Below, piece after piece: positions 1 through 8,143 of a stretch of 32,032 bases of DNA (position 1 is its first letter; every line of letters begins with the position of its first letter). The notes beneath the pieces are model-generated. The model had not been told where the DNA came from and made no database searches. It was given only the letters and a program-made list of their open reading frames with translations. The stretch is from UBA6183 sp964545895 (GTDB taxonomy: Bacteria > Bacteroidota > Bacteroidia > UKL13-3): the NCBI GenBank assembly GCA_964545895.1, contig CAZJHS010000026.1, positions 1 through 32,032 on the forward strand. The letters are read 5' to 3'. A program made the position numbers and the translations under genes.

Positions 1-1140
1 GAAAAAAATATATCGCAGTATAAACGTTTGAAAAACGCAATTAAACCCATTGATATAAAGATAAAATACGCTTGCAAAGCACTAAACAATACTGCTATTT
101 TAAAGTTATTAAAAAACGAAGGCAGTGGCTTAGATACCGTATCTATTAACGAAGTAAAACTTGGTTTACGCGCAGGATTTGCTCCTAACGAAATTATTTT
201 TACACCAAACTGTGTGGGTATTGATGAAATAAAAGAAGCGGTAGAGTTAGGCGTTCATATTAACATCGATAACATTAGTATTTTAGAGCAATTTGGTGCC
301 ATTTATGGCAATTCAGTTCCTTGCTGCATTCGTTTAAACCCGCATATTATGGCGGGTGGTAACAGCAAAATAAGCACTGGCCATATCGATAGTAAATTTG
401 GTATTAGTATTTACCAATTGCGCCATGTGGTGCGTGTAGTAAAATCAAACAACATGCACATTAATGGCTTGCACATGCACACCGGCAGCGATATTTTAGA
501 TGCAGGTGTATTTTTACAAGGTGCCGAAATTTTATTTGATTGCGCTAAGGATTTCCCTGATTTAGCCTTTATTGATTTTGGCAGCGGATTTAAAGTGGCT
601 TACAAACAAAATGATGTAACCACTGATATTGAAGAACTAGGTCAATTGCTTGGTTCGCGCTTTTTAGAGTTTTGCAAAGAGTATGGCCGCGAGTTAGAAT
701 TGTGGTTTGAACCAGGCAAATTTTTAGTAAGCGAAGCCGGCTATTTTTTAGTAAAATCAAACGTAATAAAACAAACCACAGCTACTGTTTTTGTTGGTGT
801 TGATAGCGGTTTAAACCACTTAATTCGCCCAATGTTATACGACTCGTACCACGAAATTGTAAACATTAGTAACCCCGATGGCAAACAACGCATTTACACC
901 ATTGTAGGTAATATTTGCGAAACCGATACTTTTGGTTGGGACCGCAAACTTACCGAAGTACACGAAGGTGATATTCTTTGTTTTAAAAATGCAGGCGCCT
1001 ACGGCATTACCATGGCAAGCAATTACAATGCACGCCTAAAACCGGCCGAAGTACTTATTTACCAAGGCAAAACACACCTTATTCGCAAACGCGAAAAACT
1101 AGAAGATGTAATTTTAAACGAAGTAGAGTTTACTTTGTAA
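1..1140 (+). CDS. lysA: Diaminopimelate decarboxylase, 5' end cut by window edge
   Basis: This is a PLP-dependent decarboxylase that converts meso-diaminopimelate to L-lysine in the cytoplasm, the last step of lysine synthesis. The frame is open from base 1, so the true start lies upstream; the TTG at 28 is only an internal codon. The PLP-lysine motif YACKALNN is seen, with Lys at bases 76-78. Other family blocks follow in order: NPHIMAGGNSKISTGH with DSKFGI, HMHTGSDI, DFGSGF, EPGK, RPMLYDSYHEI, GNICETD and GAYGITMASNYN. The C-E-x-D and GAYG/SNYN blocks favour LysA over related ornithine or carboxynorspermidine decarboxylases. The usual EPGR is EPGK here, which I believe is common in this phylum. 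A strong hairpin terminator follows directly, so this is the last gene of its transcript. Confidence 0.93.
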   Translation, partial: EKNISQYKRLKNAIKPIDIKIKYACKALNNTAILKLLKNEGSGLDTVSINEVKLGLRAGFAPNEIIFTPNCVGIDEIKEAVELGVHINIDNISILEQFGAIYGNSVPCCIRLNPHIMAGGNSKISTGHIDSKFGISIYQLRHVVRVVKSNNMHINGLHMHTGSDILDAGVFLQGAEILFDCAKDFPDLAFIDFGSGFKVAYKQNDVTTDIEELGQLLGSRFLEFCKEYGRELELWFEPGKFLVSEAGYFLVKSNVIKQTTATVFVGVDSGLNHLIRPMLYDSYHEIVNISNPDGKQRIYTIVGNICETDTFGWDRKLTEVHEGDILCFKNAGAYGITMASNYNARLKPAEVLIYQGKTHLIRKREKLEDVILNEVEFTL

Positions 1141-1145
1141 AATAC

Positions 1146-1179
1146 AAAAAGCCACTCCTTAAAAACGGGTGGCTTTTTT
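1146..1179 (+). terminator. Rho-independent terminator of lysA
   Basis: The left arm AAAAAGCCACTCC pairs with GGGTGGCTTTTT, with one imperfect position and a short A-rich loop. It ends in a T run a few bases after the lysA stop codon. Confidence 0.85.
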
Positions 1180-1190
1180 ATGTATAAAGA

Positions 1191-1344
1191 GTTTGGGCAC
1201 TACCACTATGTTTCGCTGAGCTTCACTCGGAGTCGGATTAAAATCCCGAACTCGCTTCTGCGCTATCCGCTGCTATAGTTTGGCCCACTCGGCCAATCAA
1301 CCCAACACAAAAGTATATCCACTACTATCCCTAACGCAAATCAT
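1191..1344. repeat. Intergenic repeat-like element, Bacteroidota type
   Basis: This non-coding, GC-richer stretch separates lysA and the S9 peptidase gene. It opens with GTTTGGGCACTAC, has CGCTATCCGCTGCTATAG in the middle and ends with CTACTATCCCTAACGC. From memory this resembles a family of intergenic elements in many Bacteroidota genomes, which run from TTTGGGC through TATCCGCT to ATCCCTAACGC. The first 13 bases recur inverted at 30662-30674, upstream of the VanW gene. No reading frame of use is seen. Assignment to that repeat family is from recall and was not aligned. Confidence 0.45.
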
Positions 1345-1416
1345 CCATAATTCAATTTTACTTACCAAACAGCAACACTTTTTTATATATTGCTATCCTA
1401 TTTCATCACTCACATC

Positions 1417-3471
1417 ATGAAAAAAATATTCATCACGCTATTATCATTGTTTATGTTGCATCAAACCTTTGCACAACAAAAACTTACCCCCGAAACCTTA
1501 TGGCAAATAGGCCGTGTAGGTAATCCAGTACTTTCGCCCGATGGTAAAACATTGCTGTTTGAAGTAAAAAAATATGATGTACCCACCAATAGAGGTAACA
1601 CCACCGTATATACAATGCCAGCCGCAGGCGGCACTCCAGTTGAGGTTTTAAATGCCGATGCAAAGGCCTTTAGTGTACGCTTTCGCCCAGATGGACAACG
1701 CATCACCTTTTTATCAACCAAAACTGGCGATGCCCAATTATTTGAAGCCACAATTGATGGCCAAAACATTGCTCAAATTACTACTGTATTAGGCGGTATT
1801 GAAGGCTATAAATACGCCCCAGCTATGAATAACATTATGTACATAGCTAAAGTTAAATTAGAGCAAACCGTTGCCGAAATGTACCCCGATTTACCTTTGG
1901 TAAAAGCGCGTATTATTGATGGCTTATACTACCGCCATTGGGATTCGTGGAGTGACTTTACTTACAACCACCCATTTGTTGTTAGTTACCAAAATGGAGT
2001 AATTATGGGTACCGCAACAGATGTTTTGGGCGATGAAAAATACCACGCTCCTGAACCACCATTTGGCGATGAAAATGAAATAAGCTGGAGCCCCGATGGT
2101 AAAAAGTTAGCATTCTCCTGCAAAAAACTAACAGGTACGCCAAGCGCTGTAAGTACCAATACGGATATTTTTATTTACAATACAGAGACTAAAACATCAA
2201 CCAACATAACCGAACTAAATAGCGGCTACGATCGTGAGCCACAATTTAGCCCTGATGGTAAAAAAATTGCTTGGTTACGCATGAAACGTGCAGGCAACGA
2301 AGCCGATAAAAACCGTTTAATGGTTTATTACTTTGCTACCAAACAAGAGGTAGAAGTAACCAAAGATTTTGACTACACCACTGATGCGTTTGTATGGACC
2401 AACAACAGCGCTCAATTATTTTTCATATCGCAGTACCAAGGCACGCGCAATATTTTCACATCAACCGAAAAGGTAAAGAAAACAGGTGCTGAATACACCG
2501 AAGTAAAACAAATTACCAAAGGTGATAACGACTATTTAGGCATTGCTTTAGCTGGTACCGAAAAAGCATATACTTTAGTAGGTGCTCGTCAAAACATGAG
2601 CAACCCAACCGAGTTGTTTAGCATCAACAAAAATGGCGAAGAGCGTCAACTAACTTTTATTACCCAACCAGTGTGGAGTAATGTAAAACAAGGTAAAGTA
2701 GAAAAACGTTGGATTACAACTACCGATGGCAAACAAATGCTTACGTGGGTAATTTACCCACCTGATTTTGATAGCCGCAAACGCTACCCTACTTTATTGT
2801 ACTGCCAAGGCGGACCACAAAGTATGGTTAGCCAATATTTTAGTTACCGTTGGAATTTTCAATTAATGGCCAACAACGGATATATTGTAATTGCGCCAAA
2901 CCGCAGGGGTTTACCGGGTTTTGGTAGCGATTGGAACGATGCAATTATTGGTGATTACAGTGGCCAATGCATGAAAGATTATTTAAGCGCAGTAGATGTG
3001 ATGAGTATGGAGCCATTTGTGGCCAAAGATAAATTAGGTGCTGTTGGTGCTAGTTTTGGTGGTTACAGTGTGTATTGGTTAGCGGGCAATCATCAAAAAA
3101 GATTTAAAACCTTTGTTGCACATTGTGGCATGTTTAACATTGAAAGTTGGTATGGTACAACCGAGGAAATGTTTTTTGCCAACAACGATAATAAAGGACC
3201 ATATTGGCAAGCACCACGTAGCAAAAACTACGATAACTCTCCACACAAATTTATTCAAAACTGGGACAGCCCAATTTTAGTAATACATAACGAAAAAGAT
3301 TTCCGTGTACCATTAGGACAAGGTCAAGAAGCCTTTAATGCCGCACAACTAAAAGGTTTACAAAGTCGTTTTCTGTATTTCCCTGACGAAAACCATTGGG
3401 TAACAAAACCTCAAAATTCCATTTTATGGCAGCGTGTATTTTTTGAGTGGTTGGATTATCAACTGAAATAA
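1417..3471 (+). CDS. S9-family serine peptidase (prolyl oligopeptidase/DPP-like), secreted
   Basis: The predicted 684-residue exported peptidase probably cleaves peptides after proline or related residues in the periplasm. I chose the ATG at 1417 because it gives a clean signal peptide (MKKIFITLLSLFMLHQTFA, then QQ). The TTG at 1390 only adds residues before it. The N-terminal two thirds carry TolB/WD40-like beta-propeller blades, seen as repeated LSPDG, FRPDG, WSPDG and FSPDG motifs. The C-terminal alpha/beta-hydrolase domain has a plausible triad: Ser546 in GASFGG, Asp628 in HNEKDFRVP and His660 in DENHW. Length and layout fit family S9. It has its own terminator and looks monocistronic. 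The exact subfamily (DPP IV, acylaminoacyl peptidase or other) cannot be fixed by eye. Confidence 0.92.
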   Translation: MKKIFITLLSLFMLHQTFAQQKLTPETLWQIGRVGNPVLSPDGKTLLFEVKKYDVPTNRGNTTVYTMPAAGGTPVEVLNADAKAFSVRFRPDGQRITFLSTKTGDAQLFEATIDGQNIAQITTVLGGIEGYKYAPAMNNIMYIAKVKLEQTVAEMYPDLPLVKARIIDGLYYRHWDSWSDFTYNHPFVVSYQNGVIMGTATDVLGDEKYHAPEPPFGDENEISWSPDGKKLAFSCKKLTGTPSAVSTNTDIFIYNTETKTSTNITELNSGYDREPQFSPDGKKIAWLRMKRAGNEADKNRLMVYYFATKQEVEVTKDFDYTTDAFVWTNNSAQLFFISQYQGTRNIFTSTEKVKKTGAEYTEVKQITKGDNDYLGIALAGTEKAYTLVGARQNMSNPTELFSINKNGEERQLTFITQPVWSNVKQGKVEKRWITTTDGKQMLTWVIYPPDFDSRKRYPTLLYCQGGPQSMVSQYFSYRWNFQLMANNGYIVIAPNRRGLPGFGSDWNDAIIGDYSGQCMKDYLSAVDVMSMEPFVAKDKLGAVGASFGGYSVYWLAGNHQKRFKTFVAHCGMFNIESWYGTTEEMFFANNDNKGPYWQAPRSKNYDNSPHKFIQNWDSPILVIHNEKDFRVPLGQGQEAFNAAQLKGLQSRFLYFPDENHWVTKPQNSILWQRVFFEWLDYQLK

Positions 3472-3497
3472 AATTAGCGCTTAATATTAAATTTAGT

Positions 3498-3531
3498 AAC
3501 AAGGTTTCGGTGTTCGCAACGAAACCTTGTT
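3498..3531 (+). terminator. Terminator of the S9 peptidase gene
   Basis: A perfect 12-bp stem, AACAAGGTTTCG with CGAAACCTTGTT, encloses a 10-base loop. It lies 27 bases after the peptidase stop. A possible start of the next frame at 3527 falls inside this hairpin, which argues for the later ATG at 3590. Confidence 0.75.
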
Positions 3532-3589
3532 GCGTTTAAAACAACTTCAATCAGCCAATCAGAAACGATTGCTGTTAACAAGTACAAAA

Positions 3590-4366
3590 ATGAAACACAT
3601 AGGCATTATTGGTTGTGGTTGGTTAGGATTGCACCTCGCAAAACATTTCGCTTCTACCCATCACATTCACACTACGACCACATCAATCATAAAAAAAGAA
3701 AACTTGCAAGCGCAAGGTTTTGAGGCAACAGTTGTGGCTTTTTCTGATCAAGAGCTAAATCACTACGCCCCAAAATGGGAGTATTTAAAAGACTTAGAAG
3801 CGGTGATTATTACTGTTCCATTTTCGAAACAAGCCCAACAAATTCAATTACAAAATAGGTTTCAAAACATCTGTAAATTTATGGATGGATTTAAAAAGCC
3901 CATTTTTTTAATGAGCTCAACAGGTATTTATCCTGATGTGAATACGGAAATTAGCGAACATACTTTTACTGATGAAAAGCTAAATGCTAATATGGTTTTG
4001 GTTGAAAATTTGATGAAACAGCAATTTACACAAACCAACATTTTACGCCTTGGTGGCTTAATGGGCGATGATAGGTACTTGAGCAAATATAAGGTATCAA
4101 ACCCCGAGCAGCCCGTAAATCATGTGCATTACCAAGATGTATGTTTGATAGTTAAAAACATGTTAGCCCAAAATTTTGTGGCTAAAACATACAATGTAGT
4201 GGCTCCATTACATCCATCAAAAAATGCTGTTATTAATTATCAAAATGGAATATTGGACAACACCATTAACGAATTTCCTTTAGGTGGCAGAGTAGTTACA
4301 TCAAAACAACTTATGCATGAGTTAAACTATTCATTTGCCCACCAAGATCCTAAAAAGTTTAAGTAG
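3590..4366 (+). CDS. YeeZ-like NAD(P)-binding Rossmann-fold protein (atypical SDR)
   Basis: The 258-residue cytoplasmic protein resembles E. coli YeeZ, an atypical short-chain dehydrogenase/epimerase relative of unknown substrate. The N-terminus IGIIGCGWLGLHLAKHF is the dinucleotide-binding loop and matches the YeeZ pattern with W-L-G. Further matches are MSSTGIYPD in the catalytic-strand region, NILRLGGLMG, HVHYQDV, YNVVAPLHPSKN near the C-terminus, and a K-Q-L-M-H-E-L-N-Y tail. The classical Y-x3-K catalytic pair is not evident, as expected for this subgroup. The start is the ATG at 3590, just before the nucleotide-binding motif and after the upstream terminator. No partner gene is suggested by context. 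Confidence 0.78.
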   Translation: MKHIGIIGCGWLGLHLAKHFASTHHIHTTTTSIIKKENLQAQGFEATVVAFSDQELNHYAPKWEYLKDLEAVIITVPFSKQAQQIQLQNRFQNICKFMDGFKKPIFLMSSTGIYPDVNTEISEHTFTDEKLNANMVLVENLMKQQFTQTNILRLGGLMGDDRYLSKYKVSNPEQPVNHVHYQDVCLIVKNMLAQNFVAKTYNVVAPLHPSKNAVINYQNGILDNTINEFPLGGRVVTSKQLMHELNYSFAHQDPKKFK

Positions 4367-4401
4367 TTAGCTATTGATAATGTGCTTTATGCAGCTAACT
4401 A
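4364..4401 (+). terminator. Possible hairpin after the YeeZ-like gene
   Basis: A perfect 9-bp inverted repeat, TAGTTAGCT and AGCTAACTA, starts at the stop codon and has a 20-base loop. There is no clear T run after it, so a terminator function is tentative. Confidence 0.35.
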
Positions 4402-4452
4402 ATACCTATAATAAATACGTATTACATGCTATTGTATGCGGGGTTAATAAGG

Positions 4453-4482
4453 TTGAACGTTGATGAACCTTAATTATATTCA
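4453..4482 (+). promoter_or_regulatory. Bacteroidota promoter of the repeat protein gene
   Basis: A TTG at 4453-4455 lies 19 bases upstream of TATATTCA at 4475-4482. This approximates the phylum's TTG/TAnnTTTG pattern with the expected spacing. The ATG at 4485 is only 2 bases beyond the box, so transcripts starting here would lack nearly all leader, or translation would begin at a downstream ATG. Confidence 0.45.
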
Positions 4483-4484
4483 TC

Positions 4485-5930
4485 ATGAAAATTATTTTTA
4501 CCCCTTTTAAAATGGCTCACATTAACCTCATGCGTGTTGTGGCTTTTTGTTGTTTGTTGAGTGCATTGGCTAACTCGGCAAACGTATTTGCTGCAACGCC
4601 ACCCCAATGGGATAGCATTAAACGTTGGAATTGGGATTACAACACACCAAGTACAGGTTGGCTATTGGCCGATAGAAATATTGAATTTGTGTACGATGCG
4701 AATGGCGACTTAATAAGTGTAACGCGCGAATCTAGCTTTCCGCCATCTACCTCCATCACCAAATTTAAAACCCTTAATACTTTTAACAACAGCCATAAAG
4801 TACTTACTTCAACCACCCAAGTTTACCTAAGCAACAATTGGATTACCTATGCCGTTGTAACATTTAGTTATGATGCAAACAACAATGTAACTAACAACTT
4901 ACAACAAGTAATGAATAGCGGATTTACCGCGTTAGAAACACAACGACACATTATTGCAACTTTTGATGCAAACAGTAATCAATTAACTTATTTAGACTCC
5001 TCGTACCAAGGCGCAACATGGAATATTACCTACAAGGAAAATACTTATGATGCGGCAAACAACATGACACGGAATGTAGAAAAAAATTGGTTTGAAACCC
5101 AATGGCTAGTTACCCAAAACTGGACCTGTGTTTATGATATTCATCGCAATAAAATTAAACAATTAGATTCTGTTTGGTCGAACAATGGCTTTTTACAATC
5201 GGTATTAAACAACTCGTTTACTAACCAATATGATGCAAACAATAATTTACTTACCCAACTTGACTCCATAAACCGTGGACGAAATATTTATACTTACGAT
5301 GCAAACAACAACAGGCTAAGCACTACACTACAAGGCTGGAATGGAAATTTACTAACCTACATAACTACCTACAAAACAGATAACACTTATGATGGAAACA
5401 ACAATCTTACCAGTAAAATAGACTCCACCTTTAACACTCCATACTCCACAGTACTTAGATCGATAAGTAGAGTTTATTACACCTACAATGCCAGTAAAAA
5501 AGTACTCACTGAGCTTACCCAAGTTTGGGCTGGTGGAAGTGAATTTAGAACCGGTACAACTAAAGATTATACTTATGATGCCGACCAAAACAATTATATC
5601 ATAGTAAATAAATACTATGATGGAACAGGACTCAACATTTCATCGGGTGATAGTACATATTTTTACAAGGGAACTACCAGTACTTTTGTAGCCAAAAACT
5701 CACTACCAAGCAGTGCTGTTTTACTTTTCCCGAATCCTACAAAATCAACAGTAAATATTACCTGCGAATGGCCTATTGAAAAAGCAGAAGTATTTAACTT
5801 AACGGGCACATTACAAAGTACTTCATTAAATGATAACACAGTTGATGTGAGCCAACTTGGAACAGGCATTTATTTTATAAAATTACATACATCCAAAGGC
5901 ATTGCATGTGTAAAGTTTAGTAAAGAGTAA
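4485..5930 (+). CDS. Secreted T9SS cargo protein with about eleven 30-residue repeats
   Basis: This is a predicted 481-residue surface or secreted protein of unknown role. An N-terminal hydrophobic signal ends near ANVFAA; the functional start could be Met1, Met10 or Met16, the last giving the most typical signal peptide. Residues about 70-364 hold a repeat anchored on Y/F-D-A-N-N at roughly residues 70, 100 (degenerate), 129, 160, 188, 217, 249, 271, 302, 334 and 364. Spacing is 28-32 residues apart from one 22-residue interval. The repeats recall RHS/YD repeats but are longer and lack an RHS core. The final 75 residues (LFPNPTKSTVNI to the C-terminal K-F-S-K-E) are a type A T9SS sorting domain, implying export across the outer membrane. 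It has its own promoter and terminator. Confidence 0.82.
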   Translation: MKIIFTPFKMAHINLMRVVAFCCLLSALANSANVFAATPPQWDSIKRWNWDYNTPSTGWLLADRNIEFVYDANGDLISVTRESSFPPSTSITKFKTLNTFNNSHKVLTSTTQVYLSNNWITYAVVTFSYDANNNVTNNLQQVMNSGFTALETQRHIIATFDANSNQLTYLDSSYQGATWNITYKENTYDAANNMTRNVEKNWFETQWLVTQNWTCVYDIHRNKIKQLDSVWSNNGFLQSVLNNSFTNQYDANNNLLTQLDSINRGRNIYTYDANNNRLSTTLQGWNGNLLTYITTYKTDNTYDGNNNLTSKIDSTFNTPYSTVLRSISRVYYTYNASKKVLTELTQVWAGGSEFRTGTTKDYTYDADQNNYIIVNKYYDGTGLNISSGDSTYFYKGTTSTFVAKNSLPSSAVLLFPNPTKSTVNITCEWPIEKAEVFNLTGTLQSTSLNDNTVDVSQLGTGIYFIKLHTSKGIACVKFSKE

Positions 5931-5950
5931 ACAATATCCATAAACTTATT

Positions 5951-5981
5951 AAAAGCCTCAGCATTTTGCTGGGGCTTTTTT
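5951..5981 (+). terminator. Terminator of the T9SS repeat protein gene
   Basis: AAAAGCCTCAGCA pairs with TGCTGGGGCTTTT around a 3-base loop, with one G-T wobble, and runs into T residues 20 bases after the stop codon. Confidence 0.85.
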
Positions 5982-6012
5982 GTGCTTACACTAAACCTAT
6001 TTAGTATATTTG
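5980..6012 (+). promoter_or_regulatory. Promoter of the TfoX-like/DinB-like pair
   Basis: TATATTTG at 6005-6012 matches the TAnnTTTG -7 consensus exactly. A TTG at 5980-5982 lies 22 bases upstream, inside the previous gene's terminator tail. The ATG at 6019 follows after 6 bases, which predicts a leaderless or nearly leaderless mRNA. Confidence 0.5.
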
Positions 6013-6018
6013 ATTCCT

Positions 6019-6333
6019 ATGTTGGCAGCACAAGAATTATATTTTGCTATTGGTAATAAATTACCCGAAGTAATTTCGGGTAAGCTATTTGGCAAGCCTT
6101 GTTTTAAAATAAACGGCAAACCATTTGTATGCTTTTTTGAAAACGAAATGGTATTTAAAATAACAGGCGAAACACACCAACAAACACTTAGCTTGGCTAA
6201 TGCCAAATTATTCGACCCATCGGGCAAAGGCCGACCAATGAAAGAATGGGTACAAGTGCCTTACCAACACCAGCAGCAATGGGAAAACTTGGCTAAAGCT
6301 GCATTAAACTATGCATTATCATCACATGAATAG
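6019..6333 (+). CDS. Small TfoX-N-domain-like protein
   Basis: The 104-residue cytoplasmic protein resembles the N-terminal domain of TfoX/Sxy family proteins and their stand-alone relatives. The pattern is a small alpha/beta fold with K-x-F-G-K-P-C-F-K-I-N-G-K, a CFFENEMVFK strand, and a conserved FDPSGKGRPMKEWV segment. The ATG at 6019 is preferred over an in-frame TTG at 6010, because that TTG overlaps a consensus promoter box. The gene ends within the next one: the DinB-like ATG at 6326 shares 8 bases with the end of this frame, so the two are probably translated together. No competence role should be assumed, since single-domain homologues are widespread and uncharacterised. Confidence 0.6.
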   Translation: MLAAQELYFAIGNKLPEVISGKLFGKPCFKINGKPFVCFFENEMVFKITGETHQQTLSLANAKLFDPSGKGRPMKEWVQVPYQHQQQWENLAKAALNYALSSHE

Positions 6334-6787
6334 CAGCACACATTTGGCTAAACACCTTAACCAAGTAATGTTGGGTGGCAACTGGACAAGCATGAATTAC
6401 AACAGTGTATTAACTGATTTGCCCTGGCAAAAGGCAAACCAACAAGTGCAAGGTTTAATGAGTATTGCTAAACTTACTTTTCATGCTACCTATTATATTG
6501 ATGTGCTTTTACGCGCATTAAAAAACCAACCTTTAAATGCCAAAGATGAATTGAGTTTTAATACTCCACCCATAAACTCGCAACAAGATTGGGATAACTT
6601 ACTAAAACATATTTTTACCAATACAGAAGAGGTTTGCGAGTTAATACAGCAATTACCCGATGAACAATTAAACGACCATTTTACGGATGAAAAATACGGT
6701 TCATTTTTCAGAAACATAAACGGAATAATAGAACATTTACACTACCATTTAGGCCAAATCGTTTTAATCAAAAAACTGTTGCAATAG
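6326..6787 (+). CDS. DinB-like four-helix metalloprotein
   Basis: The 153-residue protein has the layout of the DinB/YfiT-like superfamily, putative metal-dependent enzymes on a four-helix bundle. Three histidines fit the usual metal site: His53 in KLTFHATYY, and His137 and His141 in the late EHLHYHLGQI motif (H-x3-H). The alternative ATG at 6311 would add five residues; 6326 is preferred for its tight 8-base overlap with the upstream gene, though either could be used. Members include thiol-dependent transferases and stress-induced proteins, but the substrate cannot be told here. Pairing with the TfoX-like gene suggests co-expression. Confidence 0.75.
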   Translation: MNSSTHLAKHLNQVMLGGNWTSMNYNSVLTDLPWQKANQQVQGLMSIAKLTFHATYYIDVLLRALKNQPLNAKDELSFNTPPINSQQDWDNLLKHIFTNTEEVCELIQQLPDEQLNDHFTDEKYGSFFRNINGIIEHLHYHLGQIVLIKKLLQ

Positions 6788-6824
6788 CACCAATTATACA
6801 ATCATAAATTACTTAAGCATACCA

Positions 6825-7379
6825 ATGTCATACTGCAACGCCATACAAACCATGTCGGGTGAGAAAAAAGAACTTCACGCGGCCTACCACGATTTTTTAT
6901 ACGGATTTCCGATAGAAGATGATAACGAACTTTTTGGTAGATTAATTTTAGAAATTAACCAAGCTGGATTAAGCTGGGAAACGATTTTAAAAAAGGAAAA
7001 AAACTTCAGAGCCGCCTATCATAACTTTAACATAAAAAAAGTAGCAGCATACGGCCCACAAGATGTGGCACGTTTATTGGAAGATGCCGGCATTATTCGC
7101 AATCGGTTAAAAATAAATGCAGCCATTACTAATGCACAAGTTATTTTAAACTTGCAAGCACAACATGGTTCGTTTAAAAACTGGTTAGCCTTACATCAAT
7201 CATATACCAAAGCCGAGTGGGTTAAACTGTTTAAGAAAACATTTAAATTTACTGGTGGCGAAATAGTAAATGAATTTTTAATGAGTATTGGCTACCTACC
7301 AGGTGCACATTCGCCCGATTGTAAAGTATACAAACAGGTATTAAAAACTAAGCCCGTTTGGCCTAAGTGGCATAAGTAA
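6825..7379 (+). CDS. tag: DNA-3-methyladenine glycosylase I, divergent
   Basis: This is a base-excision repair enzyme that removes 3-methyladenine from alkylated DNA. The 184-residue sequence aligns by eye with E. coli Tag: Cys4 and His22 in the N-terminus, and His162 and Cys166 (H-x3-C) near the C-terminus, match its structural zinc ligands. The LEINQAGLSW block keeps the catalytic-pocket Glu (Glu43) and Trp. DAGIIRNRLKI matches the helix-hairpin region. Two recalled family residues differ: the Trp two positions after Cys4 is Ala, and the usual HDxEWG is HDFLYG. The base pocket may therefore be altered. It follows the DinB-like gene by 37 bases on the same strand and may be co-transcribed. 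Confidence 0.87.
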   Translation: MSYCNAIQTMSGEKKELHAAYHDFLYGFPIEDDNELFGRLILEINQAGLSWETILKKEKNFRAAYHNFNIKKVAAYGPQDVARLLEDAGIIRNRLKINAAITNAQVILNLQAQHGSFKNWLALHQSYTKAEWVKLFKKTFKFTGGEIVNEFLMSIGYLPGAHSPDCKVYKQVLKTKPVWPKWHK

Positions 7380-7404
7380 ACTATTAATTATTAACTGTAA
7401 AACG

Positions 7405-7412
7405 TATTTTCG
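7405..7412 (+). promoter_or_regulatory. Possible -7 box of the DUF4197 operon
   Basis: TATTTTCG differs by one base from TAnnTTTG and resembles TATCTTCG and TACATTCG boxes elsewhere in the window. The ATG at 7417 lies 4 bases downstream. No TTG is seen at the usual upstream spacing. Confidence 0.35.
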
Positions 7413-7416
7413 TACC

Positions 7417-8142
7417 ATGAAAAAATTAATGACCATTTTAGCAACTGTTTTATGCTTTGCCTCATGTACCCCCGAGCAAATTCAAAGTGTATTAAATAAT
7501 GGAGGCTTAACCAACGATGAAATTATACAAGGACTTAAAAGTGCTTTATCTGTTGGCACAGACACCTCAGTAACCATACTGAATAAAGTTGATGGATTTT
7601 ATAAAGACGATGTGGTAAAAATTTTATTACCTGATGATGCAAAAGCCATTTACGACAACATTAATAAAGTTCCAGGTGGAAGTTTATTGTTAGAAGAAAC
7701 CATTAAATCGCTTAATCGTGCAGCCGAAGACGCAGCGGTAGAAGCCAAACCCATTTTTATTGATGCCATTACAGGCATAACAATTACCGATGGATTAAGT
7801 ATTTTAAATGGCACCGATACAGCCGCAACAGCTTATTTAAAAGGCAAAACCTTTACCCCATTATACAATGCATTTCAACCAAAAATTGATGCATCATTGA
7901 GTAAAACATTGGTAGGAAACATCTCGGCAAACTCGGCATACAGCAATTTGGTTAGCGCATATAATACAGCCTCATTGGGTGGTATATTATTTCCGCAAAT
8001 TAGTACCAACAGCTTAAGCTCGCATGTAACCAACAAAGCCCTTACCGGTTTATTTATAAAGGTGGCTGATGAAGAAATGGCAATTAGAAAAGACCCATTA
8101 GCACGTGTTAACGATATTTTGAAAAAAGTATTTACCAAATAG
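7417..8142 (+). CDS. DUF4197 family lipoprotein
   Basis: The 241-residue protein belongs by pattern to the DUF4197 family, whose function is unknown. The start ATG gives a lipoprotein signal (MKKLMTILATVLCFASC) with the lipidated Cys at residue 17. Family hallmarks are GLKSALSVGTDTSV early, SLNRAAEDAAVEAKPIF in the middle (near-invariant in this family as I recall it), and a C-terminal KALTGLFIKVADEE followed by I-R-x-D-P. It probably sits lipid-anchored in the periplasm or outer membrane. The next gene, a TonB-dependent receptor, begins 1 base after this stop codon, so the two are very likely translationally coupled. Confidence 0.85.
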   Translation: MKKLMTILATVLCFASCTPEQIQSVLNNGGLTNDEIIQGLKSALSVGTDTSVTILNKVDGFYKDDVVKILLPDDAKAIYDNINKVPGGSLLLEETIKSLNRAAEDAAVEAKPIFIDAITGITITDGLSILNGTDTAATAYLKGKTFTPLYNAFQPKIDASLSKTLVGNISANSAYSNLVSAYNTASLGGILFPQISTNSLSSHVTNKALTGLFIKVADEEMAIRKDPLARVNDILKKVFTK

Positions 8143-8143
8143 G

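Noticed and set aside
28..1140. TTG at 28 as the start of lysA
   Set aside because: The frame is open and family-like from base 1, so the gene is truncated by the window edge rather than starting there.
1390..1416. Upstream TTG start for the S9 peptidase
   Set aside because: It adds nine residues before a perfect signal peptide beginning at the ATG at 1417.
3527..3589. Upstream start of the YeeZ-like gene
   Set aside because: It lies inside the preceding terminator hairpin, and the extension has no family similarity.
4860..5580. Repeated GATGCAAACAACAA blocks as a possible CRISPR or tandem DNA array
   Set aside because: They fall in frame within a coding sequence and encode the Y-D-A-N-N protein repeats; spacers are coding and not uniform.
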